Counted from the stretch's first letter, positions 1-7,842 are shown. The stretch: 37,095 nucleotides of DNA from RGIG8700 sp964568815 (GCA_964568815.1 CAZMRY010000007.1:1-37095), one strand, 5' to 3'. Numbers and translations are program-made. Notes: generated by a model from the letters alone, not told the origin.

Positions 1-47
1 TTTATCTGTTCATCTTCTGTTTTGAAAATTATAATATTGTTATCCAT
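1..47 (-). CDS. RhuM-family protein, N-terminal fragment (cut by window edge)
   Basis: Reading leftwards from the ATG at 45-47, the frame gives MDNNIIIFKTEDEQIK and then runs off the window. An AAGAGG-type ribosome binding site lies just upstream (about 52-62). The 'IVIFKTEDEQI' style opening is typical of RhuM-like virulence or phage-associated proteins, which continue with a Bro-N/KilA-N-like 'VWLTQAQMAELF' segment that cannot be seen here. Only 15 full codons are visible, so the family call rests on a short but characteristic start. It fits the accessory neighbourhood of a toxin-antitoxin pair and an ATP-grasp protein. Function of the family is not well defined. Confidence 0.5.
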   Translation of the reverse strand, partial: MDNNIIIFKTEDEQI

Positions 48-212
48 ATGTATAACCTCTTTTTCTTAGTTTTTCACTGTTTTCATCAAACACTTTCCAT
101 CAATCTTGCTCCCGATAATATATGTAAATGTTATATAAATCGGCAAACTAATGTTTTAAATTATATGGACTTGACATAGGTTAAATGTAATGTAAGTCAT
201 ACGAACAAAAAA

Positions 213-1070
213 CTATATATAATTTATATATTGATATAATGCTCTAAAGAAAGCAATATAATCTTGCCCTTCTGACAGCCCTGAGACACTACCATCCCCT
301 GCCTCTATTACCTTCCATGTTCCATCTTCAAGTTCTGCATAATCAATCGTGTAGAACAAGCTGCTTAAATTACTATACTTTTCAATTAGAGCCATTGGAG
401 GAGTTGTCGCATAATGTGGTTGTCCAGAGTTACGACTAATTGTTGCAGGTCTATTATTTATATAGAATACTCGATATTCATTTACTCTATCGTCATATTT
501 TTTTAAATCAAGAAATTCTTTGACACAAATTCCTCCAGTAAATAATTCGCCACGATACTTATAAAAAACTTCCATCCAATTATCAAAATCTTCTTTGGAA
601 ATTGATGATTTGAAGAATTTAGGAAAATCCGTTCCTTTCACAGATTTTACAAAATCTTTTATCATAAATCTATCCATTGTTGAAATAATTTCATTAAAGT
701 TTGGTTCTGTACCTGAATTATATATAAGAGTTCTCGCAGTATCTTCTTTAAGGCTCGAGTATATATTAGGGAAAATATGAAAATTTTTATAAGTTTCGGG
801 AGAAGTAATAAGTTTAATGTTGTGATTTAATAATTCATTGTAAAACTTTTCGTACTCACTCGGCTTCATCATCCAACCACGATAAGTTGTTGATGTTGTC
901 TCATTAGGCTTATTTGAAATTTTCAAAATTCCTTCTCCGATAAATTTGTCATAATCAAAAAATATGACATCAAACATACCACTTCCAACAACAGCATTAT
1001 ATTCTTCTTGTAATTGCTCATCTACTTTTTTAAAATCAAAGTAACTGGCTGGAAATAATATAGTATTCAT
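213..1070 (-). CDS. ATP-grasp domain protein, R2K-like
   Basis: About 285 residues. I chose the ATG at 1070 (MNTILFPASYFDFKKVDEQL) because AAGGGA sits just upstream; an ATG 14 codons earlier has no support. The C-terminal half carries ATP-grasp-like features: a basic segment (DRFMIKDFVKSVKGTDFPK), 'GGICVKEFLDL', 'NEYRVFYINNRP' and a final 'DYAELEDGTWKVIEAGDGSVSG' with the acidic pair expected for Mg-ATP binding. This resembles the R2K clade of ATP-grasp proteins, often found in phage-related or modification and conflict loci. The substrate is unknown; amide-bond ligation of a peptide or protein end is the family expectation. It lies downstream of phd-doc with a 74-nt gap and could be read through from it. 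Confidence 0.6.
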   Translation of the reverse strand: MNTILFPASYFDFKKVDEQLQEEYNAVVGSGMFDVIFFDYDKFIGEGILKISNKPNETTSTTYRGWMMKPSEYEKFYNELLNHNIKLITSPETYKNFHIFPNIYSSLKEDTARTLIYNSGTEPNFNEIISTMDRFMIKDFVKSVKGTDFPKFFKSSISKEDFDNWMEVFYKYRGELFTGGICVKEFLDLKKYDDRVNEYRVFYINNRPATISRNSGQPHYATTPPMALIEKYSNLSSLFYTIDYAELEDGTWKVIEAGDGSVSGLSEGQDYIAFFRALYQYINYI

Positions 1071-1144
1071 AAAATCCCTTCTTTTTAAAAAATTCACCAG
1101 CATTCGACACAATTCTTACTCGTGTCAAGTCGGGGACAAAAAAA

Positions 1145-1522
1145 TCATTTCTTAAATTTATTTATCCATTCTAAAATCTCGTCATACTTCATACCACCCG
1201 AAGCAACAGATAAACCAAAATCAACAACATCTGAGTTTGTGCAGTTCATTTTTATTCCTTCTGCTTCTAAAAAGGTCAACATTACATATACTCCGATTCT
1301 TTTATTTCCGTCAACAAAAGCGTGATTTGATATAAGCGAAAAACCAAGACTTGCTGCCTTTTCCTCTTTGGTTTTATAAAGTTCTTCTCCCCAAAAGGTT
1401 GCGTATGCATTGTTAAGGGCACTTTCTAAAAGACCAACATCTCGCACACCAACACTTCCACCTGTTTCTTCCGCTAAAAGTTGATGGAGAAGCATGACCT
1501 TTTCTTTACTCAATTTAATCAT
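1145..1522 (-). CDS. doc: Doc-type Fic-fold toxin of a type II TA pair
   Basis: 125 residues, the usual Doc length. The Fic/Doc core motif is intact at residues 67-75 (HAFVDGNKR), matching HxFx(D/N)(A/G)NKR; the histidine and the NKR anion-binding residues are all present. Doc proteins are kinases that phosphorylate elongation factor EF-Tu and stop translation, in contrast to AMP-transferring Fic enzymes. The start codon overlaps the antitoxin stop by 4 nt (1519-1522), so the two are translationally coupled in the normal antitoxin-first order. Expected to be toxic only when the partner is degraded. The fold and TA role are firm; the target is inferred from the family. Confidence 0.9.
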   Translation of the reverse strand: MIKLSKEKVMLLHQLLAEETGGSVGVRDVGLLESALNNAYATFWGEELYKTKEEKAASLGFSLISNHAFVDGNKRIGVYVMLTFLEAEGIKMNCTNSDVVDFGLSVASGGMKYDEILEWINKFKK

Positions 1523-1761
1523 TTCGCCAACTCCTCAAAAGCAGGTTTGAATTTTATCATAATTCTCTTTGCTGCCACATCAATTTTTTCATCATCCGTA
1601 ATATCAAAGTACGAATTTGAATCCACATCAATTAACAAAAATTTTGGCTTATTGTTTTTAAATATAACAGCTTGGCCATTTTTTTCTGCCACTTTGGCAA
1701 CCTTTGAAAAATTCTGATTTGCTTCTGTCATAGTTGTAATGGTTTCAGTATTTATATTCAT
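1519..1761 (-). CDS. phd: Phd/YefM-type antitoxin
   Basis: 80 residues beginning MNINTETITTMTEANQNF, with the Phd/YefM N-terminal DNA-binding layout ('TMTEANQNFSKVAKVAEKNGQAVIFKNNKPKFLLIDVD') followed by a C-terminal tail that should wrap the toxin. It is the first gene of the pair and overlaps doc by 4 nt. A strong ribosome binding site AGGAGGT (complement of 1766-1772) precedes the ATG at 1761. The perfect inverted repeat over its promoter (1791-1829) is the likely autoregulatory operator. The partner gene makes the assignment robust although antitoxin sequences are poorly conserved. Confidence 0.88.
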   Translation of the reverse strand: MNINTETITTMTEANQNFSKVAKVAEKNGQAVIFKNNKPKFLLIDVDSNSYFDITDDEKIDVAAKRIMIKFKPAFEELAK

Positions 1762-1790
1762 AACTACCTCCTATTATTTATACAATAAAT

Positions 1791-1835
1791 ATATCCTACA
1801 ATTTATATTATATACAAATTGTAGGATATTGTCAA
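1791..1835 (-). promoter_or_regulatory. phd-doc promoter and palindromic operator
   Basis: On the minus strand a consensus -35 TTGACA (1830-1835) and -10 TATAAT (1807-1812) are 17 nt apart. A perfect 14-bp inverted repeat flanks the -10 box: arms at 1791-1804 and 1816-1829 with an 11-nt spacer, so the -10 sits in the spacer and one arm fills most of the promoter spacer. Binding here would block RNA polymerase directly. This is the expected layout for conditional-cooperativity autorepression by a Phd-Doc complex. The repeat and the promoter are seen; the repressor is inferred. Confidence 0.85.
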
Positions 1836-1897
1836 CCTATAATTCTCGACATAACTTGAGTTGTGCGGGACAGACGATTTAGATGCAAAGTAATTCT

Positions 1898-2083
1898 GTG
1901 AAGTTTTGAACTAAAGTTCACAGTGAAGTTGCAAAATGCAGTGAAGTTTTTTCTTTCAGAAAAAGTGAAGTTAAGTTTGCTACTTCGCCGTCAGGCGTAA
2001 CTTCACTTGCGAAGTAAACTTCACTATCGAAGATAACTTCACTTGCCCTCAAAGGCAAACTTAGTTGCGGTCTTTAGACCGCA
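1898..2083. repeat. GTGAAGTT linker-hairpin array 1
   Basis: GTGAAGTT occurs on the plus strand at 1898, 1923, 1940 and 1965, and in the opposite orientation (AACTTCAC) at 1999, 2017 and 2035. Between the octamers are short self-complementary segments, for example ATCttcGAT (complement of 2025-2033), CGCC/GGCG, and TGCGGTC/GACCGCA (2066-2072 with 2077-2083). The 30-nt block 2017-2046 is an exact reverse complement of 25116-25145 in array 2. This fills most of the 1836-2185 spacer, where I see no gene. Confidence 0.75.
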
Positions 2084-2084
2084 T

Positions 2085-2112
2085 ATGATATCATAAAGTC
2101 AGTAACAAAAAA
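2085..2112 (+). repeat. ATGATATCATAAAG...AGTAACAAAAAA dispersed motif, copy 1
   Basis: ATGATATCATAAAG (2085-2098) and AGTAACAAAAAA (2101-2112) recur with the same 2-nt spacing at 30751-30778. It sits directly after GTGAAGTT array 1, while the second copy lies near array 3, so the two repeat types travel together. ATGATATCAT is itself a perfect palindrome. Confidence 0.65.
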
Positions 2113-2129
2113 GGAATTGTCTCAAAGTT

Positions 2130-2158
2130 TGTAGGGGGCATTCACGAATGCCCCTGCA
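2130..2158 (+). repeat. TGTAGGG hairpin repeat, copy 1
   Basis: TGTAGG followed by a perfect stem GGGGCATTC (2135-2143) and GAATGCCCC (2146-2154) with a 2-nt loop. Related hairpins with different stem sequences but the same TGTAGGG lead are at 28114-28138 and 30639-30663. It lies downstream of the transglutaminase gene stop but lacks the T-run expected of a terminator in that direction. Confidence 0.65.
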
Positions 2159-2185
2159 ATTTTGAATATTCATACATATAAATCA

Positions 2186-3712
2186 TTATTGATATAGCTC
2201 ATCTTCGCAAAGGGGTTTCATAGTCGCAAGGGATTCAACCCACATTGCTTTGATATTAAAATCCTTGTCAGAGTTTTCACAGGTAAATTCAATTTCCTCC
2301 GATGGGTCATAAGCAGAAAGGGATTCTGCTATTCCTTCCCTTATGACCATAACAAGCATTTTACCTGTTTTTACACTATCGTTATGGTTAATTTTAATTG
2401 TAATTTTATTTTCTTCGCTGTTTTCTACAGAAAAAGTTATGGTTTTCTGGAAAATATAAGGCAGTGTGTTAAAATGGTCTGTCTCGGTTTCTGTTCTTGA
2501 GTTATATTCTGCACGAAGTGCGGAAATTTCGTATGTTATTTCACTGTCATCCACAGTATCTGTGAAGGTGTGGGTTGTTTTATCCTCAAGAGGGTTCGCC
2601 TCTAAATAAATAATTTCTCCATCCTTTTCAACACAGGCATACTGAGCTGTATAATCAAGGTCAAAAGAAATTGTTGCATTATTTCCTTCACGCACTACAG
2701 TTATATTTGTTGGTGCATTGGGAATATATTCAAGAGGCTCGGTGTACTCTGCCTCTGCCATAGGGAAGTACCTTTTAAATTCTGTGGTTTCAAATTCATC
2801 GAACGGATAGTGGTCGCTGTAGCTTGGTTTAAGAAAATATTTATCTTTTTTTACCGACTGGTCGTCCCATGTTGCATCAACAAGATAATAATAAGAGCCT
2901 ATTCTGACAATATTCCACGCATGATATCCGCCTGTTGAAGTTCCTGCAATAACTCTGCAGGAAATGCCAAGCTCTCTTAAAAGTCTGTAAAGTGCAGTTG
3001 CATAGCCCTGACAAACCGTTTCGCCCATAATAAGTGCCGAATATGAGGAATGGTAGATTAAATTAGTTCCTTCCTCTTCTTTCTCCTTATAATTCTTCAC
3101 ATACTCTGCATTATCCATCAAATAGTCATACACAGCTTTAATCTGTGTGTATTCATCTTTATCGTAAACATCAAGCTCATCAAGAATTTCTGCAACCTTT
3201 TTATCTTCCTCTGCAATCTGTTCAGGAGATGTAAACCAAACGATTTTATATGTAACACAAATAATAGGCTTTTCACGGAAAGAGCTTACAATAACATCAT
3301 ACTGTATGTTATATCTATACCATTGATAGTATAAATAATCAGACCTTGCTCCGTTCTTTTCAAACTCGGAGTAATTCCCGATTTCGTTAAAAATATTCTT
3401 CAGCTCTGACAGTACAGCCGCCATTGTCTGATTGGTTGAAGCTTTTATGATTGATTTGTCTGCAGAGTATGATAAGCTAACGGTAGCCTGTCTTTGCTCA
3501 GCCTGCTTTGTAAGATATTCCACAGCACCGTCGTAATCACCGCAATCTGTGTAGGTAACCCCGTCTATTGTGGTATTGTAAAGCTCACTGTAGTTTATAT
3601 TCAAATACTCATAAAAAGGATTTATAACTGTTTCACTTCCGCTTATGGTTTCAGCAGATGCAGACAAAGAAATAAGCAACACAAAAATAAGCGAAATCAA
3701 AAACTTTTTCAC
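2186..3712 (-). CDS. Secreted transglutaminase-like domain protein
   Basis: 508 residues. It begins at a GTG (3710-3712) with AAGGAGG 8 nt upstream, followed by a clear signal peptide (residues 1-20, ending SASA). The transglutaminase-like core has the Cys-His-Asp triad in the expected order: C234 in GETVCQGYA, H264 in GGYHAWN and D279 in LVDATWDD. The N-terminal 180 residues have no family I recognise. The C-terminal part (about 325-508) is beta-rich and looks like one or two Fn3-type modules. Such secreted bacterial proteins are probably peptidases or peptide cross-linkers acting at the cell wall; the substrate cannot be told. It is monocistronic, diverging from the ABC transporter operon. 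Confidence 0.85.
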   Translation of the reverse strand: MKKFLISLIFVLLISLSASAETISGSETVINPFYEYLNINYSELYNTTIDGVTYTDCGDYDGAVEYLTKQAEQRQATVSLSYSADKSIIKASTNQTMAAVLSELKNIFNEIGNYSEFEKNGARSDYLYYQWYRYNIQYDVIVSSFREKPIICVTYKIVWFTSPEQIAEEDKKVAEILDELDVYDKDEYTQIKAVYDYLMDNAEYVKNYKEKEEEGTNLIYHSSYSALIMGETVCQGYATALYRLLRELGISCRVIAGTSTGGYHAWNIVRIGSYYYLVDATWDDQSVKKDKYFLKPSYSDHYPFDEFETTEFKRYFPMAEAEYTEPLEYIPNAPTNITVVREGNNATISFDLDYTAQYACVEKDGEIIYLEANPLEDKTTHTFTDTVDDSEITYEISALRAEYNSRTETETDHFNTLPYIFQKTITFSVENSEENKITIKINHNDSVKTGKMLVMVIREGIAESLSAYDPSEEIEFTCENSDKDFNIKAMWVESLATMKPLCEDELYQ

Positions 3713-3794
3713 GCAAAAACCTCCTTTACTTTTTCATTTTATCATATTATAAGGAAAATATCAACTGAAAATATCGCATAAATATGCAGGGCTA

Positions 3795-3823
3795 TTGACA
3801 AAATATGCAAAATAGTGTATATT
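3795..3823 (+). promoter_or_regulatory. Promoter of the amino-acid ABC transporter operon
   Basis: TTGACA (3795-3800) and TATATT (3818-3823) are separated by 17 nt, giving a near-consensus housekeeping promoter about 33 bp upstream of the binding-protein ATG. A GGAGG ribosome binding site follows at 3842-3846. No riboswitch-sized leader fits in this space. Confidence 0.75.
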
Positions 3824-3855
3824 ATCCATACAATTAAAAATTGGAGGAAAATAAA

Positions 3856-4614
3856 ATGAAAAAAGTATTATCTTTAGTTTTAGTACTTGCTCTTGCAGTT
3901 TCTTTAGTTGCTTGCGGCGGTGCAAAAGACGACAATGTTTTAACAATGGCTACAAATGCAGAATTCCCACCATATGAATATATGGAAGGCGGTAAAGTTG
4001 TTGGTATCGATGCAGAAATCGGTGCTGCTATTGCTGAAAAGCTCGGCAAAGAACTCGTTATTGAAAATGTTGATTTTGATTCTTTAATCCCTGGCGTTCA
4101 GACAGGTAAATACGACTTTGTTATGGCTGGTATGACTGTTACTGACGAAAGAAAAGAACAGGTTAACTTCACACAGACATATGCAACAGGCGTTCAGGTT
4201 ATCATCGTTAAAGAAGGTTCAGCTATTACATCAGCTGACGACCTTTTTAAAGATGGTGCTAACACCAAAATCGGTGTTCAGCTTGCTACAACAGGCGACC
4301 TTTACTGCACATGGGATATTGAAGACGAAGGTCTCGGAACTGTAGAAAGATACAACAAGGGTGCAGACGCTGTTATGGCTCTTAACTCAGGCAAGGTTGA
4401 CTGCGTTGTTATCGACAACGAACCTGCTAAAGTATTCGTTGAAAACAATACTGGTTTAAAAATTCTTGATACAGAATATATCACAGAAGATTACGCTGCT
4501 GCAATCAATAAAGAAGATACACAGCTTTTAGCTGATATCGACAAAGCCCTCGGCGAACTTATCGCAGACGGTACAGTTGCAGAAATCATTGAAAAATATA
4601 TCCCTGCAGAATAA
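3856..4614 (+). CDS. Polar amino-acid ABC transporter substrate-binding lipoprotein
   Basis: 252 residues from the ATG at 3856 (GGAGG 10 nt upstream). The N-terminus is a lipoprotein signal peptide with a lipobox ending in C20 (SLVAC). The mature protein is a family 3 solute-binding protein: TMATNAEFPPYEYMEGGKVV, 'GIDAEIGAAIAEKLGK', 'SLIPGVQTGKYDFVMAGMTVTDERKEQVNF' and the C-terminal 'AAINKEDTQLLADIDKAL' are characteristic. It captures polar amino acids (His, Arg, Gln or cystine type; the exact ligand is not readable). Its codon use looks richer in highly used codons (GCT, GGT, ATC) than its neighbours, as expected for an abundant protein. A strong hairpin follows before the permease gene. 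Confidence 0.92.
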   Translation: MKKVLSLVLVLALAVSLVACGGAKDDNVLTMATNAEFPPYEYMEGGKVVGIDAEIGAAIAEKLGKELVIENVDFDSLIPGVQTGKYDFVMAGMTVTDERKEQVNFTQTYATGVQVIIVKEGSAITSADDLFKDGANTKIGVQLATTGDLYCTWDIEDEGLGTVERYNKGADAVMALNSGKVDCVVIDNEPAKVFVENNTGLKILDTEYITEDYAAAINKEDTQLLADIDKALGELIADGTVAEIIEKYIPAE

Positions 4615-4703
4615 ATAGGGAATGTTAAAATACTCCAGAACGCAAAAAGGAAGTATACTATAATTATTTAGTGATGTGATTACACTAATTTTTATAATGC
4701 AAT

Positions 4704-4736
4704 GAAGAAAAATCTCACATATTGAGATTTTTCTTC
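4704..4736 (+). terminator. Intra-operon hairpin after the binding-protein gene
   Basis: A perfect 14-bp stem (4704-4717 with 4723-4736) with a 5-nt loop, followed by TGTTT and not by a long T-run. It lies between the binding-protein gene and the permease gene. It probably limits readthrough or protects the 3' end of the upstream message, so that binding protein is made in excess over the membrane parts. Confidence 0.7.
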
Positions 4737-4757
4737 TGTTTAAAGCCTTTTTGCTAT

Positions 4758-4813
4758 GGACAAACTTCACCTGACTCGGCGTATACACATACGCCTTCGG
4801 GTTCAGTTTGCCC
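4758..4813. repeat. Nested hairpin element upstream of the permease gene
   Basis: Inner stem GGCGTAT (4778-4784) and ATACGCC (4789-4795) around a 4-nt loop, with outer arms CAAACT (4761-4766) and AGTTTG (4805-4810). The GC-rich core stands out from the AT-rich spacer and looks like a REP-type insertion. Only one copy is present in the window, so the repeat label is tentative. Confidence 0.5.
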
Positions 4814-4858
4814 ATTCTGAAGAATTTTTCCTATCCCCTGATAGAAAGGATGTTTTTA

Positions 4859-5587
4859 GTGCCTGAATGGATTTTAAAACTACAAAGAGATTTCGTTGTT
4901 GCATTCATTGAAGACAACAGATGGAAATATCTTACCGAAGGTGTGTTAAACACTATTGTTCTCACCTTTTTCGCACTTATACTGGGTGTTGTTTTAGGCG
5001 TTATTATTGCGGCAATAAGAACAACATATGATAAGCAGTACAGCGAAATGAGAAACCCTGTTGGTAAATTTTTTCTTTGTATAGGAAATGCAATATGTAA
5101 AATCTACTTAACAGTTATAAGAGGAACACCTGCAATGGTGCAAATTCTTATTATATTCTTTATTATTATGGCAAGCTCAGACAATAAGATGCTTTGCGGT
5201 ATCATTGCATTTGGTATTAACTCAGGTGCATATGTTGCCGAAATCATAAGAGGCGGTATTATGAGCATTGATGTGGGACAGACTGAGGCAGGCAGAAGTC
5301 TTGGTTTTAACTACGCAAGAACAATGTGGCATATTGTACTTCCTCAGACCTTTAAAAATATTCTCCCTGCCCTTGCAAACGAATTTATTGTTCTTTTAAA
5401 GGAAACAGCTATTGCAGGATATGTTGGAGTTACAGATTTAACAAGAGGTGCAAACATTATAAGAGGTATTACATACCAGAGCTTCTGGCCTCTTCTTGCT
5501 ATTGCGGCAATCTATCTTGTTATGGTTATGTTCTTCACAAAGCTTGTTGATATACTTGAGAGGAGGCTGAGAAAGAGTGAGCGATAA
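4859..5587 (+). CDS. Amino-acid ABC transporter permease
   Basis: HisM/GlnP-type permease. I prefer the GTG at 4859 (VPEWILKLQRDF) because AGAAAGGA at 4843-4850 is then 8 nt upstream; the ATG at 4850 overlaps that site and the ATG at 4808 lies inside the upstream hairpin. This gives 242 residues. Membrane segments include GVLNTIVLTFFALILGVVLG near the N-terminus and a C-terminal 'WPLLAIAAIYLVMVMFFT'. The EAA loop that docks on the ATPase is clear: EAGRSLGFNYARTMWHIVLP. It forms the membrane channel, probably as a homodimer since no second permease gene is present. It overlaps the ATPase gene by 11 nt. Confidence 0.92.
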   Translation: MPEWILKLQRDFVVAFIEDNRWKYLTEGVLNTIVLTFFALILGVVLGVIIAAIRTTYDKQYSEMRNPVGKFFLCIGNAICKIYLTVIRGTPAMVQILIIFFIIMASSDNKMLCGIIAFGINSGAYVAEIIRGGIMSIDVGQTEAGRSLGFNYARTMWHIVLPQTFKNILPALANEFIVLLKETAIAGYVGVTDLTRGANIIRGITYQSFWPLLAIAAIYLVMVMFFTKLVDILERRLRKSER

Positions 5588-6317
5588 TATTGTTATAAGA
5601 ACAGAAAAACTTTGTAAATATTACAAAGGGGATATCCACGCACTTCATAATGTTACAGCCGAAATCAAAAAAGGCGAGGTTGTTGTTATAATCGGGCCTT
5701 CAGGCTCAGGAAAATCAACATTCCTGCGTTCTTTAAACTTAATTGAAAGTGCAACAAGCGGAAAGGTGCTTTTTGAGGGTGTTGATATAACAGACAAAAA
5801 AGTGGACATAAACATTCACAGACAGAGAATGGGTATGGTTTTCCAGCAGTTTAACTTATTTCCGCATATGACAGTTTTAAAGAACCTTACACTTGCACCA
5901 ATGAAGCTTAAGAAAATGCCTAAAAAAGAGGCAGAAGAAATGGCGTTAAACCTTCTTGAAAGAGTTGGTCTTAAGGACAGAGCAAATGCTTATCCTGCAC
6001 AGCTTTCAGGCGGACAGAAGCAGAGAGTGGCAATAGTCCGTGCCCTTTGTATGAACCCTGAGGTTATGCTCTTTGACGAGCCAACATCAGCTCTTGACCC
6101 TGAAATGGTCGGGGAGGTTTTGGTTGTTATGAAAAACCTTGCAAAAGAGGGTATGACGATGGTTGTGGTTACTCACGAAATGGGCTTTGCAAAAGAGGTT
6201 GCAGACAGAGTTATATTTATGTATGACGGACAGATTGAAGAAGAAGGAACTCCTGATGAAATCTTCAATAACCCACAAAGTGAAAAAACAAAACAATTTC
6301 TGCAAAGCATATTATAA
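5577..6317 (+). CDS. glnQ: Polar amino-acid ABC transporter ATPase
   Basis: 246 residues from a GTG at 5577 with AGGAGG (5561-5566) 10 nt upstream; the start lies inside the end of the permease gene. All ABC motifs are intact: Walker A GPSGSGKST, Q-loop QQFNLFPHMTVLKN, signature LSGGQKQRVAIVRAL, Walker B VMLFDEPTSALDPE and the H-loop VTHEM. It belongs to the GlnQ/HisP group and powers import of the ligand delivered by the lipoprotein encoded at 3856-4614. The gene symbol reflects the family; glutamine specificity is not shown. Confidence 0.93.
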   Translation: MSDNIVIRTEKLCKYYKGDIHALHNVTAEIKKGEVVVIIGPSGSGKSTFLRSLNLIESATSGKVLFEGVDITDKKVDINIHRQRMGMVFQQFNLFPHMTVLKNLTLAPMKLKKMPKKEAEEMALNLLERVGLKDRANAYPAQLSGGQKQRVAIVRALCMNPEVMLFDEPTSALDPEMVGEVLVVMKNLAKEGMTMVVVTHEMGFAKEVADRVIFMYDGQIEEEGTPDEIFNNPQSEKTKQFLQSIL

Positions 6318-6341
6318 AAAAAGCCCTGAGGGGCTTTTTTT
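6314..6341. terminator. Bidirectional terminator between convergent genes
   Basis: Stem AAGCCC (6321-6326) and GGGCTT (6331-6336) with a TGAG loop, flanked by A-runs on the left and T-runs on the right, so it has a U-tract on both strands. It serves the ABC operon (plus) and the DUF2779-like gene arriving from the right (minus). Confidence 0.85.
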
Positions 6342-6371
6342 AATGCAAAATGCAAAATTCACAATGCAAAG
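6342..6371 (+). repeat. Heptamer tract, AATGCAA type
   Basis: Four in-phase heptamers follow the terminator immediately: AATGCAA (6342), AATGCAA (6349), AATTCAC (6356) and AATGCAA (6363), then AG. It belongs to the heptamer family found at several other gene junctions in this window. Confidence 0.7.
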
Positions 6372-6410
6372 TTTTTATATAATATTCGTTCTGGAGCATT
6401 TTAACACTTC

Positions 6411-7841
6411 TCATTTAGCATACTCTTTTATTTTTTCAAGCAGTGCCACCATTGCAAGAGTGTCCATACAGCAGTAGTTTAAGAGCTTTTGTATCATTTC
6501 AAGTCTTTCTGCCTTTGGCATATTTTTAAGATTTAAATATTTTTCAACTGCCATTGCTCCGTTTTTAACATCCAGGTTGTCATAGCCAAGCCTTTTACTG
6601 TGTGGGTAAAGTGCAGGAAGCACTTTTTTAATGGAGCTTCTTCCCTGCATCAATGGGTGATAGAGATATTTTTTTCTGAAAGGTTCTTCTAAATCCACAA
6701 GATTTTTCTTTATAGCCTCAAGCTCTTTTGCAAAAGAGGGCTGTTTTGAAATAAGGTGGTTTATGCAGGTTTTTTCGTATGGGGAATACATAAGCACAGT
6801 ATGGTTGTCCTTAATGCAGTCACATAGTGCTCTTGAAAGGTCTTTTTCGGGATAGCTTATGCCGTCACCGATAAATTCGTAGTGCTTTGGCTTTTCCCCC
6901 TCTTTTTCTATTACATGGTAGGAAAACTGAGTTATAATCAGATCTCCTACCTTGTTTTTGTCGAATTCAGGAATAAGCGGTGCAACTGTCTCAAAATCAA
7001 GAAAGCCTATAGGGTATTTAAGCTTGCCTAGAAACTCTCTCAGCTTTGCCTTGTTTACCATTGGCTTGTTACTTAGTGTGCAGTTTATCTGCTTCATATA
7101 AGCCTTGTCGGTTTCTTTATTTTTTTCTGCGAAATCCTTGAATGAGACTATGCCCCTGTTGTATAAGTTAAGCTTTGTTGCAAAATCCATACCTGATATT
7201 TCAAAGATATTGGGCTTTGGCAAATCCTTAAAGCAATATTCAAAAAATCCGCAATGCTGACAGTATTTTTTAACCTCGCTGTAAGGCTCACAGGGCAGAC
7301 TCTGAGTTAAATCAATTTCCTCTGCACGCCTGTACATATTTTTGGAATTGTCTAAGTTATTTACATTAGTTATTTTAAACAGCTTTTTGATGTTAAGTCT
7401 TTTTCCGCGAACATAGTCGCGGTCTATGAGTATCAGGAACATATTTTTAATCTTTATGCCCTTTGACTGAAGCACCATTTTCTGAAAAGAAAGCTCTTTT
7501 GCAAAATAATATACATTAACTCCGCTTTTTACAAGGTAAATATCCGCCTTTGAATTTTTCATTACAAGAATATCCACATTGCAGGAGGCAACATCATTTT
7601 CAAAATATCCGTCAAAAATAACGCAGTTGTTTTTAAGTGCCTTTGCAGTTTCATATGCAGCATCAAAGCTGTCTATCTGCACACCTTTGAAAAGCTTTTT
7701 GGCAAGCTCCTTTGCCTCTTTTGAGGTGTTTTCCATAAAGATATGGGCTTCGTCCTGCTCATAGCTTTCAGGTGAGTTTTTAACAAGCCAGTTATGACGC
7801 TCACACTCACTGCACTTCATATAATTACTGTTGTGTACCAT
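6411..7841 (-). CDS. DUF2779-like protein with Cas4/RecB-like and DnaQ-like domains
   Basis: About 476 residues from the ATG at 7841, one nucleotide after the dacF stop; an upstream start at 7883 would overlap dacF. The N-terminus has a Cys pair (KCSECERHNW) and a second cluster CQHCGFFEYC, as in Fe-S-stabilised Cas4/AddB-type nucleases. A PD-(D/E)XK-like core follows the pattern 'VDILV...DIYLVKSG', but the usual glutamate of ExK appears to be leucine. The C-terminal half matches the DUF2779 exonuclease-like region: GFLDFETVAPLIPEF, 'YSPYEKTCINHL', 'RSSIKKVLPALYPH' and 'YCCMDTLAMV', giving DEDD-type acidic residues. Probably acts on nucleic acid; no pathway is established. Co-transcribed with dacF and the Rnf genes by position. 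Confidence 0.75.
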   Translation of the reverse strand: MVHNSNYMKCSECERHNWLVKNSPESYEQDEAHIFMENTSKEAKELAKKLFKGVQIDSFDAAYETAKALKNNCVIFDGYFENDVASCNVDILVMKNSKADIYLVKSGVNVYYFAKELSFQKMVLQSKGIKIKNMFLILIDRDYVRGKRLNIKKLFKITNVNNLDNSKNMYRRAEEIDLTQSLPCEPYSEVKKYCQHCGFFEYCFKDLPKPNIFEISGMDFATKLNLYNRGIVSFKDFAEKNKETDKAYMKQINCTLSNKPMVNKAKLREFLGKLKYPIGFLDFETVAPLIPEFDKNKVGDLIITQFSYHVIEKEGEKPKHYEFIGDGISYPEKDLSRALCDCIKDNHTVLMYSPYEKTCINHLISKQPSFAKELEAIKKNLVDLEEPFRKKYLYHPLMQGRSSIKKVLPALYPHSKRLGYDNLDVKNGAMAVEKYLNLKNMPKAERLEMIQKLLNYCCMDTLAMVALLEKIKEYAK

Positions 7842-7842
7842 A

